DNA of 64,000 nt from Zelonia costaricensis (GCA_030849075.1 JASAOO010003537.1:38283-102282); one strand, 5' to 3'. Counted from the stretch's first letter, positions 42,941 to 52,785 are shown. Program-made: numbers and translations. The notes: generated by a model from the letters alone, not told the origin.

Positions 42941-45900
42941 CTATGCCGAGCTACCGGTCGCGCTTGCCGTGAAGAAAGACATCAGCCTTTGGGCCTCCAC
43001 CGCGGTGAAGTAGGCGGTTACTTCGCCACCGTGTGCCTGCATCCACGGCAGCATCGCGGCACCCATCGACGCGAGCAGCCGCTGCCGCTCCGCCGGCTCC
43101 TCTGCCTCCCCTCTAGGATCGGGTAGCACCGCAGCGTCGCCTGCAACGTCATCGTCGCCACCGCTGACCTCCTCCACGGAGTCGTCGCCGTCGTCTGCGC
43201 CCCACGCCCCCTCGTCATCGCTCGAGTTCTCACGGAAAAGAGCGCCGCCGTCAGCCTCGTCCTCGTCGTCATCGGAGTTCGAAGCTGCCGCCGCCGCCCT
43301 ACTCGCGCGGCGCAGGGCCACTGCAGAGGCAGAAAGCAGCGGGAGCAGCCCGCGGCCGACCCCAACGAGCACCGCCGCGTAAAGGGGCTGCATCGTCTCC
43401 ACAGTGGCGCCGGACGTAAGCGAGGACAGGACGCTGCGTGGGGACGACGCCGCGCAGGACGAGGACCCGCCACCGGCCTTTTTGGACTTGCGTGAGGTCT
43501 TGCGGGGCCCTGCGTTGGCGGAGGCGAGCTCTTCGGGCAAGCGCCAGCGGCACGTCACGGGCTGCTGCGCAACGTGCTGCACCTCCTCCGCCGTCATAGA
43601 GGCCGACTGGCACGGTGAGGGTGCTGGGGCCAGGCAGGCAAGCAGCTGCAGCAGCCCAATGCACGACGCGTACGTGGCGCTCAGGCTGGAGAAGTGCTCC
43701 ACCTGCGGCAGCCAGCGACGCATCGTCTCGGTCAGCAGCCCGCCCTGCACAAGCGTCCGCAGCAGCGCCACGGGGTGGAGGTGCAGTAGGATGGCCAGCG
43801 GCGCCAGCAGCTGCTGGGCCACGGTGTCGGTGCGCACCACGGCGAGGCGGTGCACCGTGGCGTGAATCACCCGGACCAGCTCGGCCTCGGAGAAGCTCGT
43901 CGACTGCCGCATAATGGTCACGAGAGCGTCACCCGTCTCCATGAGCGATGCCTCGTCGCGGCGGTCGTCAAGCGTGCGCAGCACAATCGCGACGATGACG
44001 CTGGAGAAGGGGTACGCGGCGCGAGGGGCGTCCGACAGCAGCGCCGCCAGCCCCTGCACGCCGCTGGACCCGCCCGCCGCCTCCTCCCCGCCGCACAGGG
44101 CGGCCTCTACGGAGGCCGGCACGACGCGCACCATCACGGACTGCGCCGCGGGGCAGCGCCGCAGCAGCGCGGCAAGGCAGCTGCTCGAGGCGGCGAGAAT
44201 GGCCGATTCGTCGGTGCACAGGAGCAACTGGCAGAGACCGTCCAGCATCAGCGCCGCCGCCGCGTTGGCGACCTCGTCAGTGGCATGCTCGAACACGTGC
44301 GTGAGCAGGCGCAGGAAATGCGGGATGGCGCAGAGCTCTGCCATGGACTCGGCGTAGCCGCTGAGGATGCTGTTGACCCACGGCAACTCGCCCAACAGCA
44401 GCGATGCACCGTTGTCGCTGTCACGCACGAGGCGGCGCAGCAGTCGCAGGACCGCATCGGCAAAGCTGGGGTCGCTGACGTGGCGCCGCCAGCAGTCCAT
44501 GACAGCGTGAGGCAGGGTCTCGAGAACGGGCGACGTTGGGCAGTCGGCGGCGCTGCTGCCACCGTTCGCGGCACGCCCGGCCCTCACCACGTCTGCCAGC
44601 TGCTCCACGGTGCTGTACAGAGCCTCCTCCGTCAGGCCAGCCTGCGGAGACAGAAGCGCGAGCAGCGAGCGCTGCCACGCCGCCAGGTGCTGGACGAGGA
44701 GAGGCCTCGGCCAGTGGCGCAGGGTGCTCTGTAGCAGACGGCACAGCAGCAGCGCCACCAGCGGCGTGCAGGTCAGCGCCGGCGGCGGCACCTCCGCGGT
44801 GCCGGTGAAGGCCGACAGCACGCGCACGCTGTCCGCGACGGCGCCCACCGTGAAAGTCTCCACCGCAGACTCGCCACCGGCCGCCGCGACGGTGAAGGCG
44901 AGAATGGCCATGAGGAGCTGCAACGCACGCGCGGCCACGACTGGGTGCGTGCCGGCGCCAGCCACGTCGCTGGCCCAGACGTGCGTAGCGAGGGGCATGA
45001 AGTCTGCCACACCGCACTCCCGCAGCGCACGCGCGCGGTGGCGCAGGACCGTTTCTATGAAGAACATGGCTGCCTCGCGTCGCTGCTGGGACGGCGTAAA
45101 GGCGAGTGTGGCGGCGTCTGCGACACCAGTGAAGAGGCACTCGTTCAGGTCCTCGAGCGAGGCGTGCAGGAAGAGCGGCCCGAGGACGGTGATGCTGTCA
45201 GCGTACAGCTGCGCGACTATGTCACGAGCGGTCCAGCGAAGCCCATCCTCGCGCTCCTCCTCCCCACGCAAAAACGCGTTAGGGTCCTGCAGCGAGGCCT
45301 CCGCGTCGGGAAGGGCGAGCGCCGCGTAGCTGAGCAGCAGTCGGTAGTACTGCAGACCACACTGGTGCCCCACCACGTCGACGAAGCTGGTCTTGGCGAG
45401 AGACAGCAGTGCTGTGTCGCGGAAGAACGACCAGCACTGCGCCGCACGGCGACGTACCACTGCGGCCCACACGACTGGCGCCGCGTCGCCGCCCGCGTCG
45501 CACTTTATCCACGAGCCGTCAACGGCAAGCTCGTCCTCTGCGTCCTCGCCCTCGAGGCCCAGCACTGCGGCGTGGCACTCAGCGTCTGCCGCCAGCGATT
45601 GCAGAGTGGTCTGCAAGAGCGCTGCCGTGACGCACCGCTTGTACCACCCACCGTACTGCAGCACACTCGCCACGAACTCGAGCACGGACAGCGACGCCGC
45701 AGCAACGCACGTCGCAACTGCTTGCACCGCACCGGATGCCGAGCCCGCCGACGACGACGCGCTAGGCTGCGACAGCCAGTGCGTGCATGGGGTGCAGGCA
45801 AAGGGCTGCAGCCGCGGGAAGGCCGCCAGGAAGTGCTGCTTCAGCTCCGCCGGAAACCGCTGCCGCCCGCTTTGTGAAAGCTGCCACTCGTACAGGGCCC

Positions 45901-46597
45901 CCAGCGTCCTCGCCACCAGGGTCACGAGAGCGCAGCGCACCTCGAGCGTTTCGTGCTCTGCCGTTGCAGCTGCTGTGGCAGCGCCATCGCACAGAAGTGT
46001 GAAAAGGGCTGGCGCACAGCTAAGCAGGAGCTCGCCACACCACCCGCGCAGCGCCGGGGGCACCGGCTCTTCAAAGAGGGTGCGCAGGAGCCACGCGTGG
46101 CTGTACGCAGCCAGCACGTCGCCGCTGCTGGCATTCGCGGGCTGCTCAAGCGCAGCCAGCAGCTGCGCCGTAATGGCGTTGGCTGTGGCCTCGCTGTCGA
46201 CAGGGCTCGCCGATGCCGCTGAGACCGTGGCGAGCCGGCGCACCGCTGCGTTCACTGTAGCCGTCCACTGCCGCATCACCGCCGCGGCGGACCCGCCGCA
46301 AGGCAAGGCGCCGGCGATGCTGCCAACCTCGGTGAGCAGCACTGCAATCACCTGCTGCACCTCAGCCGGACGGTCAGCCCCGGCGAAGCCGCGCTTGAGC
46401 ACGGAGAGGGCCACTAACGTGGTCGCACGCTGAGGTGGGCCGCCGCGCGAGAGCGTGCGGCAGAGTTCTGCCAAGGCCACGCAGAACCCCGGCACCTCTC
46501 GACTGCGCCGCTCCAGCTCCCGCTCGGCCACGGTTCGTTGCACATTGTCAGCGCTCAAAATCTGCGACAGCAGAGAATCAAGCGAGGCGTCGCACAT
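42941..46597 (-). CDS. large importin-beta-type karyopherin, possibly importin-9/Kap114-like
   Basis: The 1218-residue protein starts MCDASLDSLLSQILSAD at 46597; the 51 codons upstream lie in leader sequence. The N-terminus has the importin-N-type opening (short helix, LSADNVQRTVAERELERRS, then PGFCVALAELCRTL), and the rest is an unbroken series of helical HEAT-like repeats rich in Leu and Ala. Near the C-terminus, residues about 1110-1175 form a long acidic insert (DDDEDE, then NSSDDEGAWGADDGDDSVEE) before the last helices. An acidic C-terminal loop is typical of the importin-9/Kap114 group, which carries histones and other basic proteins. Length is above the usual 1000-1050 residues because of Ala/Ser-rich loops. 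Membership of the karyopherin-beta superfamily is likely; the exact subgroup is inference. Confidence 0.72.
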   Translation of the reverse strand: MCDASLDSLLSQILSADNVQRTVAERELERRSREVPGFCVALAELCRTLSRGGPPQRATTLVALSVLKRGFAGADRPAEVQQVIAVLLTEVGSIAGALPCGGSAAAVMRQWTATVNAAVRRLATVSAASASPVDSEATANAITAQLLAALEQPANASSGDVLAAYSHAWLLRTLFEEPVPPALRGWCGELLLSCAPALFTLLCDGAATAAATAEHETLEVRCALVTLVARTLGALYEWQLSQSGRQRFPAELKQHFLAAFPRLQPFACTPCTHWLSQPSASSSAGSASGAVQAVATCVAAASLSVLEFVASVLQYGGWYKRCVTAALLQTTLQSLAADAECHAAVLGLEGEDAEDELAVDGSWIKCDAGGDAAPVVWAAVVRRRAAQCWSFFRDTALLSLAKTSFVDVVGHQCGLQYYRLLLSYAALALPDAEASLQDPNAFLRGEEEREDGLRWTARDIVAQLYADSITVLGPLFLHASLEDLNECLFTGVADAATLAFTPSQQRREAAMFFIETVLRHRARALRECGVADFMPLATHVWASDVAGAGTHPVVAARALQLLMAILAFTVAAAGGESAVETFTVGAVADSVRVLSAFTGTAEVPPPALTCTPLVALLLCRLLQSTLRHWPRPLLVQHLAAWQRSLLALLSPQAGLTEEALYSTVEQLADVVRAGRAANGGSSAADCPTSPVLETLPHAVMDCWRRHVSDPSFADAVLRLLRRLVRDSDNGASLLLGELPWVNSILSGYAESMAELCAIPHFLRLLTHVFEHATDEVANAAAALMLDGLCQLLLCTDESAILAASSSCLAALLRRCPAAQSVMVRVVPASVEAALCGGEEAAGGSSGVQGLAALLSDAPRAAYPFSSVIVAIVLRTLDDRRDEASLMETGDALVTIMRQSTSFSEAELVRVIHATVHRLAVVRTDTVAQQLLAPLAILLHLHPVALLRTLVQGGLLTETMRRWLPQVEHFSSLSATYASCIGLLQLLACLAPAPSPCQSASMTAEEVQHVAQQPVTCRWRLPEELASANAGPRKTSRKSKKAGGGSSSCAASSPRSVLSSLTSGATVETMQPLYAAVLVGVGRGLLPLLSASAVALRRASRAAAAASNSDDDEDEADGGALFRENSSDDEGAWGADDGDDSVEEVSGGDDDVAGDAAVLPDPRGEAEEPAERQRLLASMGAAMLPWMQAHGGEVTAYFTAVEAQRLMSFFTASATGSSA

Positions 46598-47189
46598 GTG
46601 TGTGAGTGTGTGGGTGCGTGTCTTTGCCGCTAGTGTGCTTCCTTTCCACGAAACAAGAAAAGAGGGGACTGTGCGGACGCACTGTGAGGTGCGCCACGGA
46701 CACGACAACAAAAAAAAAAAAAGCAAGTAAAGTAGCGCAGCAGGGGACAAGAAGGGGGGGTCAAGTCTTGTCGATGCATCAGCCGCAATCCCTCACACAC
46801 CATCTGCGCAAACGAAGCACCGAGCGGCCAAGTACGCCCTCTCCTCGCTGACTCTTCAAAACTCCACTGTCGCATAGCATGTTGAGACAGGCGTAGGGTG
46901 CCTCAAGGCGGCGCAGCGGCTCTTCTGAGGTGAGCGGGGTCTTGCGAAAAGCAACAGAGAGAGAGTGTGGGGCTTCGACCGGCACGCTTGATTCGCGCCT
47001 TATCTTCACTCTTTTTTTTCCTGTTCGGTGGAGTGCGGCCGCTGAGTTCACGCCTCACAGCGCTGGCATCCGTTGCGGTCGTGCGCAGGTGGTTACCCAC
47101 CGCAGAGACGCGTCAGTGGACCCGGGAAAGCGGCCTCGTCGGCCCGCTCCCTTTTCCTCCCCCCCCCTCCTTGTCGGACTCCTTCGCGC
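46598..47189. other. intergenic region, karyopherin to MTHFR gene
   Basis: About 590 bp with an A run at 46709-46721 on the plus strand (pyrimidine tract on the transcript) and a C/T tract near 47150-47172. It holds the leader of the karyopherin gene and the 3' UTR of MTHFR. Confidence 0.7.
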
Positions 47190-49367
47190 TCACGAAGCTC
47201 GCACAAACTGCCCCAGCGTGTTCACCTCGCTTCCGTCGACCGCGGTGAAAGACAGCGACGACCGTGGCAGTGCCTGCGTCCACTCCGCCGGCGTCAGCGG
47301 TGGAATCTTCGAGCAAATCTCGACCACAGCGTGCTCCAGCGGCGTCGGCGACTCCTGAAAGATGTTGTCGACGACGCTGACGAGCACCCACTCCCGCTGA
47401 ATGTAGTGCACCACAGCGGGAACGTCGTTGGCGGGGAATGGGGCAGCCCACAGGTCGAACGCCTCGCCCACCCACGCACGGAAGGAGTCGACAGAGACGA
47501 TGGTCGGCTGAATGACTTCGCGACCGGGAAAGACACCCCACGTGACGGCTGTTACGCCAGTGCCGAAGAGCGCCATGGGGCCCTGCCGCTGCGCGGGCGA
47601 CGGAGTCGGAGACAGCGGGGAGGTCAAAGACAGCCCGGCCAACGGCACGGACTGCGGCGACGGCTCCGTCTCGCCGTCGCCGCCGCCGCTGCCGCTGTCC
47701 ATGCGCCACCGCGCCCGCACCATGCCTCCCTGTGCGTTCATGGCCATGTACTGCACCGACGGGTACTTCTCCAGAGTCGCAAAAACCGTCTGCGCCGACG
47801 AGAGCGAACAAAAAAACTCGACATAGCTCTTCTGGTACACAAAGCCGCCGGCTGGGCCCCAGCCGACGACCTTGTGCGAGCTCGGCGCTCCATTCACCGG
47901 CGGCTGCGAGTTGATGGTAAAAAGGCCACGCGCGTTGAGCGGCTTCAGCAAGTGCTCACCGACGTAGACCGTTTCGCCAGACAGCTCGTCCGCCCACGGC
48001 AGCGTGCCGCAGCCGTCGAGAAAGGCGAGGAAGATGCGGCTGAGCTCGGTGAGGGCGGATTGCACCTCTGACATGCCTTGGATGACGAGAAACTGCGTGC
48101 ACCGCCGGGCGCGGCTGCGCAGGAGTAGGCGTGCGTGATAGCCGCCCGCCTCACCGAGCGCGACGGCGCCGCTGTGGTGCGTGCCCGAGACGGGGTTCCA
48201 CCGCTCCCGCGCCGCATCGCGCCAGTGGGCGGTGCGCACCATGTAGCTCGTCACCCGCGATGACCAGTGCACCGGCCGCACCGTCTCCTGCCGGCGCCGA
48301 TCCTCGTTTTCAGAGGGCCGCCACGGCAGGATGCGGTGAGCGGCCACGTCGATGCCCTTCAGGATGGCGAGCAGCAGCGCGTCCAGGTTCATGGTGAAGA
48401 AGTACACCCCACCGCAGCCGCGCGCAAGCAGCTGTGTGACGAGGCTTTGGTAGAAAGCAACGACAACGCGCTTCACTTCGGCGTCGCTCCCCCTCGCCGC
48501 TTCAATGCGGCGGTGCAACTCCGCTGCGCCAGCCAGCCGCAGCAGCGCGGGTGAGGTGAGGTGGCGCGCCTGCGAGACCGGAAGCACCCCGGGCAGAATC
48601 GGGCACCGGATCCCGCGACGCCGGCACTGGCTGCAGAAGCGCTCAAAGACGTCCGCGTCGAAGACACTCTGCGTGATGACGTAGTCGGCCCCAGCGTCCA
48701 CCTTCTCTTTGAGGAAGAGCAGTTCGCCGTCCTGTCGCGTGCTGGTCCACACCGGCGCCGCATCGTCGCAGTCGCCCGGGCCGATGTCGCCCTCTGGAAA
48801 GGCGACGACGGCGATGCCAAAGTGGTCGCCAAAGTGCTGCCGCACGAAACGGACGAGGTCGACGGCGTGTGGGAATGCGTGGTCGGTGGTTGGCGCGGGT
48901 GATGCCAGGACAGCGGCGGCCGAAGAGGCGGAGGCCGACGTGCTGGCGTCCGCCTCCTCTCCTGAGCTGTCGCCGTGAGGCGAGGGCGCCGCAGTGGAGA
49001 GTGCAGCACCGGCGTCCCCTGTCACGGCGCCGCGCGTGAGGAGGAGGTTGCGCACGCCTTTCGTCTTGAGTAGGCTGAGCCACTTGAGCACCTCGTCCGG
49101 GTCGCTGGTGTAGCCGGTCAGGTTCACCTGGTAGTTGACCGACAGGAGCGACTGGCAAGTGGAGGCAACCTCAATCGAGGTCTCCGCCGTTCGGCCGTGC
49201 TCGCCCCACGTGACACCGCAGAAGAGTGGGTCGAGCGCGGAAAGGCGCTCGATCCTATCGTAAAGCGTGATAGTCCCCGCCTCCGTCGTCGGGGCCACAA
49301 ACTCGAATCCGACAAAATGACGGCCACTCTCCGCCGCCTGCTTGATGGCGTCGACGATTTTCACCAT
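47190..49367 (-). CDS. MTHFR: 5,10-methylenetetrahydrofolate reductase
   Basis: The 725-residue protein starts MVKIVDAIKQAAESG at 49367; the open frame is 97 codons longer upstream but crosses a TTTCCCC-AAAG acceptor region. MTHFR reduces 5,10-methylene-THF to 5-methyl-THF for methionine synthesis. The FAD-binding TIM barrel spans about residues 1-345: FVGFEFVAP (with the catalytic Glu), CGVTWGEHGRTAE, YQVNLTGY, VRNLLLTRG, DYVITQSVFD, CPILPGVLPVSQAR and GVYFFTMNLDALLL. The C-terminal regulatory domain of the eukaryotic type follows (FVYQKSYVEFFCS, VTAVTWGVFPGREVIQPT, WVLVSVVDNIFQES). An Ala/Ser/Thr/Glu-rich insert of about 45 residues sits after LLLTRG, and a second Ser/Pro-rich insert near 560-590. 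Leishmania species are known to carry MTHFR while African trypanosomes lack it, which supports the host assignment. Confidence 0.96.
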   Translation of the reverse strand: MVKIVDAIKQAAESGRHFVGFEFVAPTTEAGTITLYDRIERLSALDPLFCGVTWGEHGRTAETSIEVASTCQSLLSVNYQVNLTGYTSDPDEVLKWLSLLKTKGVRNLLLTRGAVTGDAGAALSTAAPSPHGDSSGEEADASTSASASSAAAVLASPAPTTDHAFPHAVDLVRFVRQHFGDHFGIAVVAFPEGDIGPGDCDDAAPVWTSTRQDGELLFLKEKVDAGADYVITQSVFDADVFERFCSQCRRRGIRCPILPGVLPVSQARHLTSPALLRLAGAAELHRRIEAARGSDAEVKRVVVAFYQSLVTQLLARGCGGVYFFTMNLDALLLAILKGIDVAAHRILPWRPSENEDRRRQETVRPVHWSSRVTSYMVRTAHWRDAARERWNPVSGTHHSGAVALGEAGGYHARLLLRSRARRCTQFLVIQGMSEVQSALTELSRIFLAFLDGCGTLPWADELSGETVYVGEHLLKPLNARGLFTINSQPPVNGAPSSHKVVGWGPAGGFVYQKSYVEFFCSLSSAQTVFATLEKYPSVQYMAMNAQGGMVRARWRMDSGSGGGDGETEPSPQSVPLAGLSLTSPLSPTPSPAQRQGPMALFGTGVTAVTWGVFPGREVIQPTIVSVDSFRAWVGEAFDLWAAPFPANDVPAVVHYIQREWVLVSVVDNIFQESPTPLEHAVVEICSKIPPLTPAEWTQALPRSSLSFTAVDGSEVNTLGQFVRAS

Positions 49368-50051
49368 GAAAACAATCTTGTTTCTGCGCGCAGCACGCGC
49401 AGCGTTGACTGTGTGGTAGGTGCGCCGCGCGTAGTCGGACGGTAGGCGGGCCGATTCTTTGGGGAAACAAAGTGAGGGGCGTGGGGAGGTGCAAACGTGA
49501 CGTGAAATAGCGCGAGGGCAGCGAGGGGAAATGGTAGATAACGCCCAAGGGTGGCTACCGCGACGGCGCCCGACGCGCACCACACCACGTACATCCGTCC
49601 ACTGTACTGGTTCTGCCTCTACAACACGGTTGCGACCCCAGTGCAGAGGATGTGGCAAAGAAGGGTGCGCTGAAACTCACGCAGTTCAGCCCTTCCCTTC
49701 CCTCTTTGAAAAAAAACCAGACGTCACATTCGAAATCGCACGGGGCGAGAGGGGGGGACCTGCACGCGTGTAAAGTGGGCGCTTTTCTTGCGTGCACGGC
49801 CCTATCCGCTTGCTTCAGTGCATGCTTTTTCTTGTTCGCTAGTTGCGGTTGTTGTTCTGGCAAAGCAGCAGGCGCATTGGCGCGAGAGGACAAGCACTTG
49901 GGCCCCGTCCAGTAAGACACTCAGCTGCCTAAGGAAAGACGGGCAGCGTTTCAGCATAGGCGGCAGAGCGAAGCCGCCAAGCAGAAGAAAGAGCAGCGGC
50001 TTCGGCCGCACGCTTGTTCCCCTTCGTCACTCCACATACTGGCTACCGAGC
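49368..50051. other. intergenic region, MTHFR to 99-residue gene
   Basis: About 680 bp of lower GC content than the DNA to the left. A minus-strand cactttgtttccccaaag sequence ending near 49457 is a plausible trans-splice acceptor for MTHFR. No gene is seen. Confidence 0.65.
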
Positions 50052-50351
50052 CTACTGTCGCCTTTCGCTCTCCAGGAATAGGAGCAGCTCCTCCAGTGGT
50101 CGGTCTGGCTTCTTCTTCAATAAATGCTGAACGAGCCCTTCCAAGAACTCGTCCAGGTGCTGCGAGTGTACATACTGCTTATCAAGATAGGTCTGCCACC
50201 GATAGTCGAGCAGCCTCAGCTGCTCATTGGCGGAGTCCAGCGCCAAGCTGGCGGTCAGCACCTCGCTGATGTAGTTCGTCTCCGGCGGCGTCAGCTGGTT
50301 TTCAATGGCGTGGTTGATGCGCCACTGCAGCATTTCAACGCTCTCTGCCAT
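50052..50351 (-). CDS. small protein with RIIa/DPY-30-like C-terminus
   Basis: The 99-residue protein is called from the ATG at 50351 (MAESVEMLQWRINHAIE). The 85 codons upstream in the same frame are low-complexity Ser/Arg/Lys leader translation. It is entirely helical and charged. Its last 35 residues (LDEFLEGLVQHLLKK, then KPDRPLEELLLFLESE) resemble the RIIa/DPY-30 docking-and-dimerisation motif, a two-helix unit with the pattern L-x(2)-GL-x(3)-L, a Pro and then an Leu-rich second helix. Such modules dimerise and bind amphipathic helices in flagellar radial-spoke and kinase-anchoring proteins. The gene is compact and well separated from both neighbours. The similarity is by eye and weak, so the function remains open. 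Confidence 0.7.
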   Translation of the reverse strand: MAESVEMLQWRINHAIENQLTPPETNYISEVLTASLALDSANEQLRLLDYRWQTYLDKQYVHSQHLDEFLEGLVQHLLKKKPDRPLEELLLFLESERRQ

Positions 50352-51058
50352 CGTGAGGCGGAATAGCACGTGGTTTTTTTTTGTTCTTTGTTTCTGCCAC
50401 TTCCTTGCGCAACCTGCTAGAAGCGACGAGACGCCACAAAAACACACTTTTTTATTCGTTTTCGAGCAAGAGACGGGAGTGTTCGTGCGATGCCAGTACG
50501 CAGAAGAAGAGGAGAGCGAGTGTGAAAGAGAGAGAGACGATGATTGAGGGAAAAGCGGAGATGACGTCGTGCGCGGAAAGCTTGACGTCAAGTTGAGCCC
50601 ACACATGATATCGAGACTGCGAACGAGGCGTCTCGCAGAGCGCCGTCAAGGTCTCACTCTTGAGCATGCGCCAGGGACGCCTGGCCAGGTGGCCCGCCTC
50701 GCGCGCAGAGCCGGCGAGGGTTGGTCCTTCTGCAATACTTGTGCAGTGTTTTCAAGCGTCACTGCGGAGAGCAGGCTGTTTCACTGCCGACCGGCGCCGG
50801 TGAACAAGCAGCCTCTGAGTGAGGCGAAGTCCAGAAGCAGACGGCCGACGCTGAGCTTGCTAGCAGAGAGAAAAAAAAAAGCAGCTTGAGGGGCACATAA
50901 CTCCCGAGACAAGGGCGAAGTCAGTGCCCACTGCGCGCAAACGAAACTGAGCGGGTTGCGATGGAGAAAGGAAGAGAATCCTGCCGACGGAAAAGACGAA
51001 GACATGAGCTTGCTTCACCACCGCGCCGGTAGCCCAGCCCCGGCGACCTCACGCACCT
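50352..51058. other. intergenic region, 99-residue gene to calcineurin-like gene
   Basis: About 700 bp of mixed composition with A tracts near 50381 and 50871 on the plus strand. It holds the leader of the small gene and the 3' UTR of the calcineurin-A-like gene. No gene is seen. Confidence 0.65.
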
Positions 51059-52279
51059 TCACATGAGCGGGGTGACATTGCCGCCGTCGTCGGAAACCTT
51101 GTCAGGGGTGTCACCGCCGGCAGGGTCGTAGTCTGATCCGGAGAGCAGCGTCAAGAAAACCGCCATGAGGTTGCTCTCCAAAAACGGCAGAGACCAGGAG
51201 AAAGCATTGCGTCCCTGGAGCACGCAGGGATGTGGGGACGGGTCGAATTGCTTAAAGTTGATCGTCTCTCCAGATACCACGAGCACAGCGCCTTTATTGC
51301 CAAAGCTGGAGCAGTAGTTCGGGGCCGAAAAGACGGATATCATACACGGAAACAGGTGATTGGGGTGAGGCCGGTACAGCTTGAAGCCGGCCTCCTGGAC
51401 CTCATGACCACGCACGATGCACAGCAGATTGTTCGCCGAAACAAAGCGCTTGGCGCAGGCAAAGTTGAATACATAGCTGAGCCCACGCTGCTTGTTCGTG
51501 ATGAAAAGCGGTCGCATCTCAAACATGCCGAGCTGTGGGACGTAGGTTTCGCCAGAGGTGCCCTCCATGTTGTTGTAAGGAACGTTGCCTGTGTCCCAGT
51601 CCGGCTCTGACCACACCATGTCGCACATGGCACCCCGCGTCGGGATGTGGCGGAATCGGTGGATGAGGCCAATGTCGTTCACGTGCGACACGTCAGGTGA
51701 GAGGCCGGAGTGGACGCAGAAGAACTTCTCGCGCACAACAGCGGCGAGGGGCAGGCAGTTGAACACCGAATAAAGCTGAGGCAAAAGGGCACCCGAGTAC
51801 TTGAGCTGGCACTCGTCCCCAAGCTGCAACACATCAGCCATGAACTTTGACTCGTTGCTTCCGCGAATCAGAAAAACGGAGTGCGGGTGAGCCACCTTCG
51901 CGGCTAGCAAAAAAAGCAGACACTCTAGGTTGAAACCGCCATTGCCGATGTAGTTGCCGAGAAAAAGGTACTTGTTCGTTTCAAAAGGCCCGCATGTAGC
52001 TAGAATTTTGACAAGGTCGTAGAACTGGCCCTGAATGTCACCGACAATGGCCACCGTATCCGCGATCGCCAGCGTGTTCGGCTCTGTGCGGAGCACCAGA
52101 GCAGCTTGTTGGACAATTTCTGTCGCAAGATCGGCCCGAAGCGGCTCGCCGCGGAGAAACTGCAGCATGATCGTCTCGAGTGGAACCCTCGTTTCGGAGG
52201 CAACTAGGGCACGGTCGACCGGGGAGCCATTGGGGTTGCGACCCGCTGCGGGAGCGCGGTTTGCAAACAGCGCGCTCAT
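51059..52279 (-). CDS. calcineurin-A-like PPP protein with degraded active site (pseudophosphatase)
   Basis: The 406-residue protein starts MSALFANRAPAAGRN at 52279; the frame runs 14 codons further but begins with TTG. Full-length similarity to calcineurin catalytic subunit is visible: FLRGEPLRADLATEI, VAIVGDIQGQFYDL, KYLFLGN, KYSGALLPQLYSVFNCLPLAA, FSAPNYC and the calcineurin-B-binding helix FSWSLPFLESNLMAVFLTLL at 360-379. The metal-site motifs are altered: GDxHG is GDIQGQ (80-85, His to Gln), GDxVDRG is GNYIGNG (108-114, both Asp and the Arg lost) and GNHE is GSNE (140-143, Asn and His lost). HSGLSP (190-195) and RGHE (290-293) keep their His. Calmodulin-binding and autoinhibitory segments are absent, since only 27 residues follow the helix. 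By family knowledge this should be catalytically inactive. A regulatory role through retained calcineurin B binding is inference. Confidence 0.88.
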   Translation of the reverse strand: MSALFANRAPAAGRNPNGSPVDRALVASETRVPLETIMLQFLRGEPLRADLATEIVQQAALVLRTEPNTLAIADTVAIVGDIQGQFYDLVKILATCGPFETNKYLFLGNYIGNGGFNLECLLFLLAAKVAHPHSVFLIRGSNESKFMADVLQLGDECQLKYSGALLPQLYSVFNCLPLAAVVREKFFCVHSGLSPDVSHVNDIGLIHRFRHIPTRGAMCDMVWSEPDWDTGNVPYNNMEGTSGETYVPQLGMFEMRPLFITNKQRGLSYVFNFACAKRFVSANNLLCIVRGHEVQEAGFKLYRPHPNHLFPCMISVFSAPNYCSSFGNKGAVLVVSGETINFKQFDPSPHPCVLQGRNAFSWSLPFLESNLMAVFLTLLSGSDYDPAGGDTPDKVSDDGGNVTPLM

Positions 52280-52785
52280 TGCGCACTGCTCATTACTGAC
52301 CGCCGTTTTTTTTTTTTCCAATGCTGCGAAAACCTCGCGCTAGCGACTGAAGAGTGTGTTTGGAGCAGTCGATCAAATACGCCGCAAAAGAAAAAAAGAG
52401 ACGGGTATTTTTGCTACTTTTCTTTTTTGGCTGTTCTTCTGTGACTTTGCTTGCCGAACGTAGACCAGATGACTCAGGGGTGGCAGGTGGAAAAACAGAA
52501 AGGAGCGATAAGTTCACGAAAACGAAAAAAAGAGTGGCAAACTGAGAGCACGTGACCAGGAGGCAGTTTCATAGAACCGCTGCACGACACGGCGGTGCTG
52601 TTGACACCGCCGCAAACCTCTCCAAAGGGAGAACAGGTAGGCGCCGCGGTCTTGCTAACACGCGGGTGAGACTGGAACGGCGGCGCCCAGCAACAAATCA
52701 GTGCTGTGGGGTAAAGCGCCCAAGAAGCGCTGCAGCTCCCTCTTTTTCCTTTTCTTTACTTGTGTGGCTTGCAAAAAGTACTCGG
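52280..52785. other. intergenic region, calcineurin-like to ALKBH4-like gene
   Basis: About 500 bp, relatively AT-rich, with T runs at 52306-52317 and 52411-52428 on the plus strand. No gene is seen. Confidence 0.65.
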
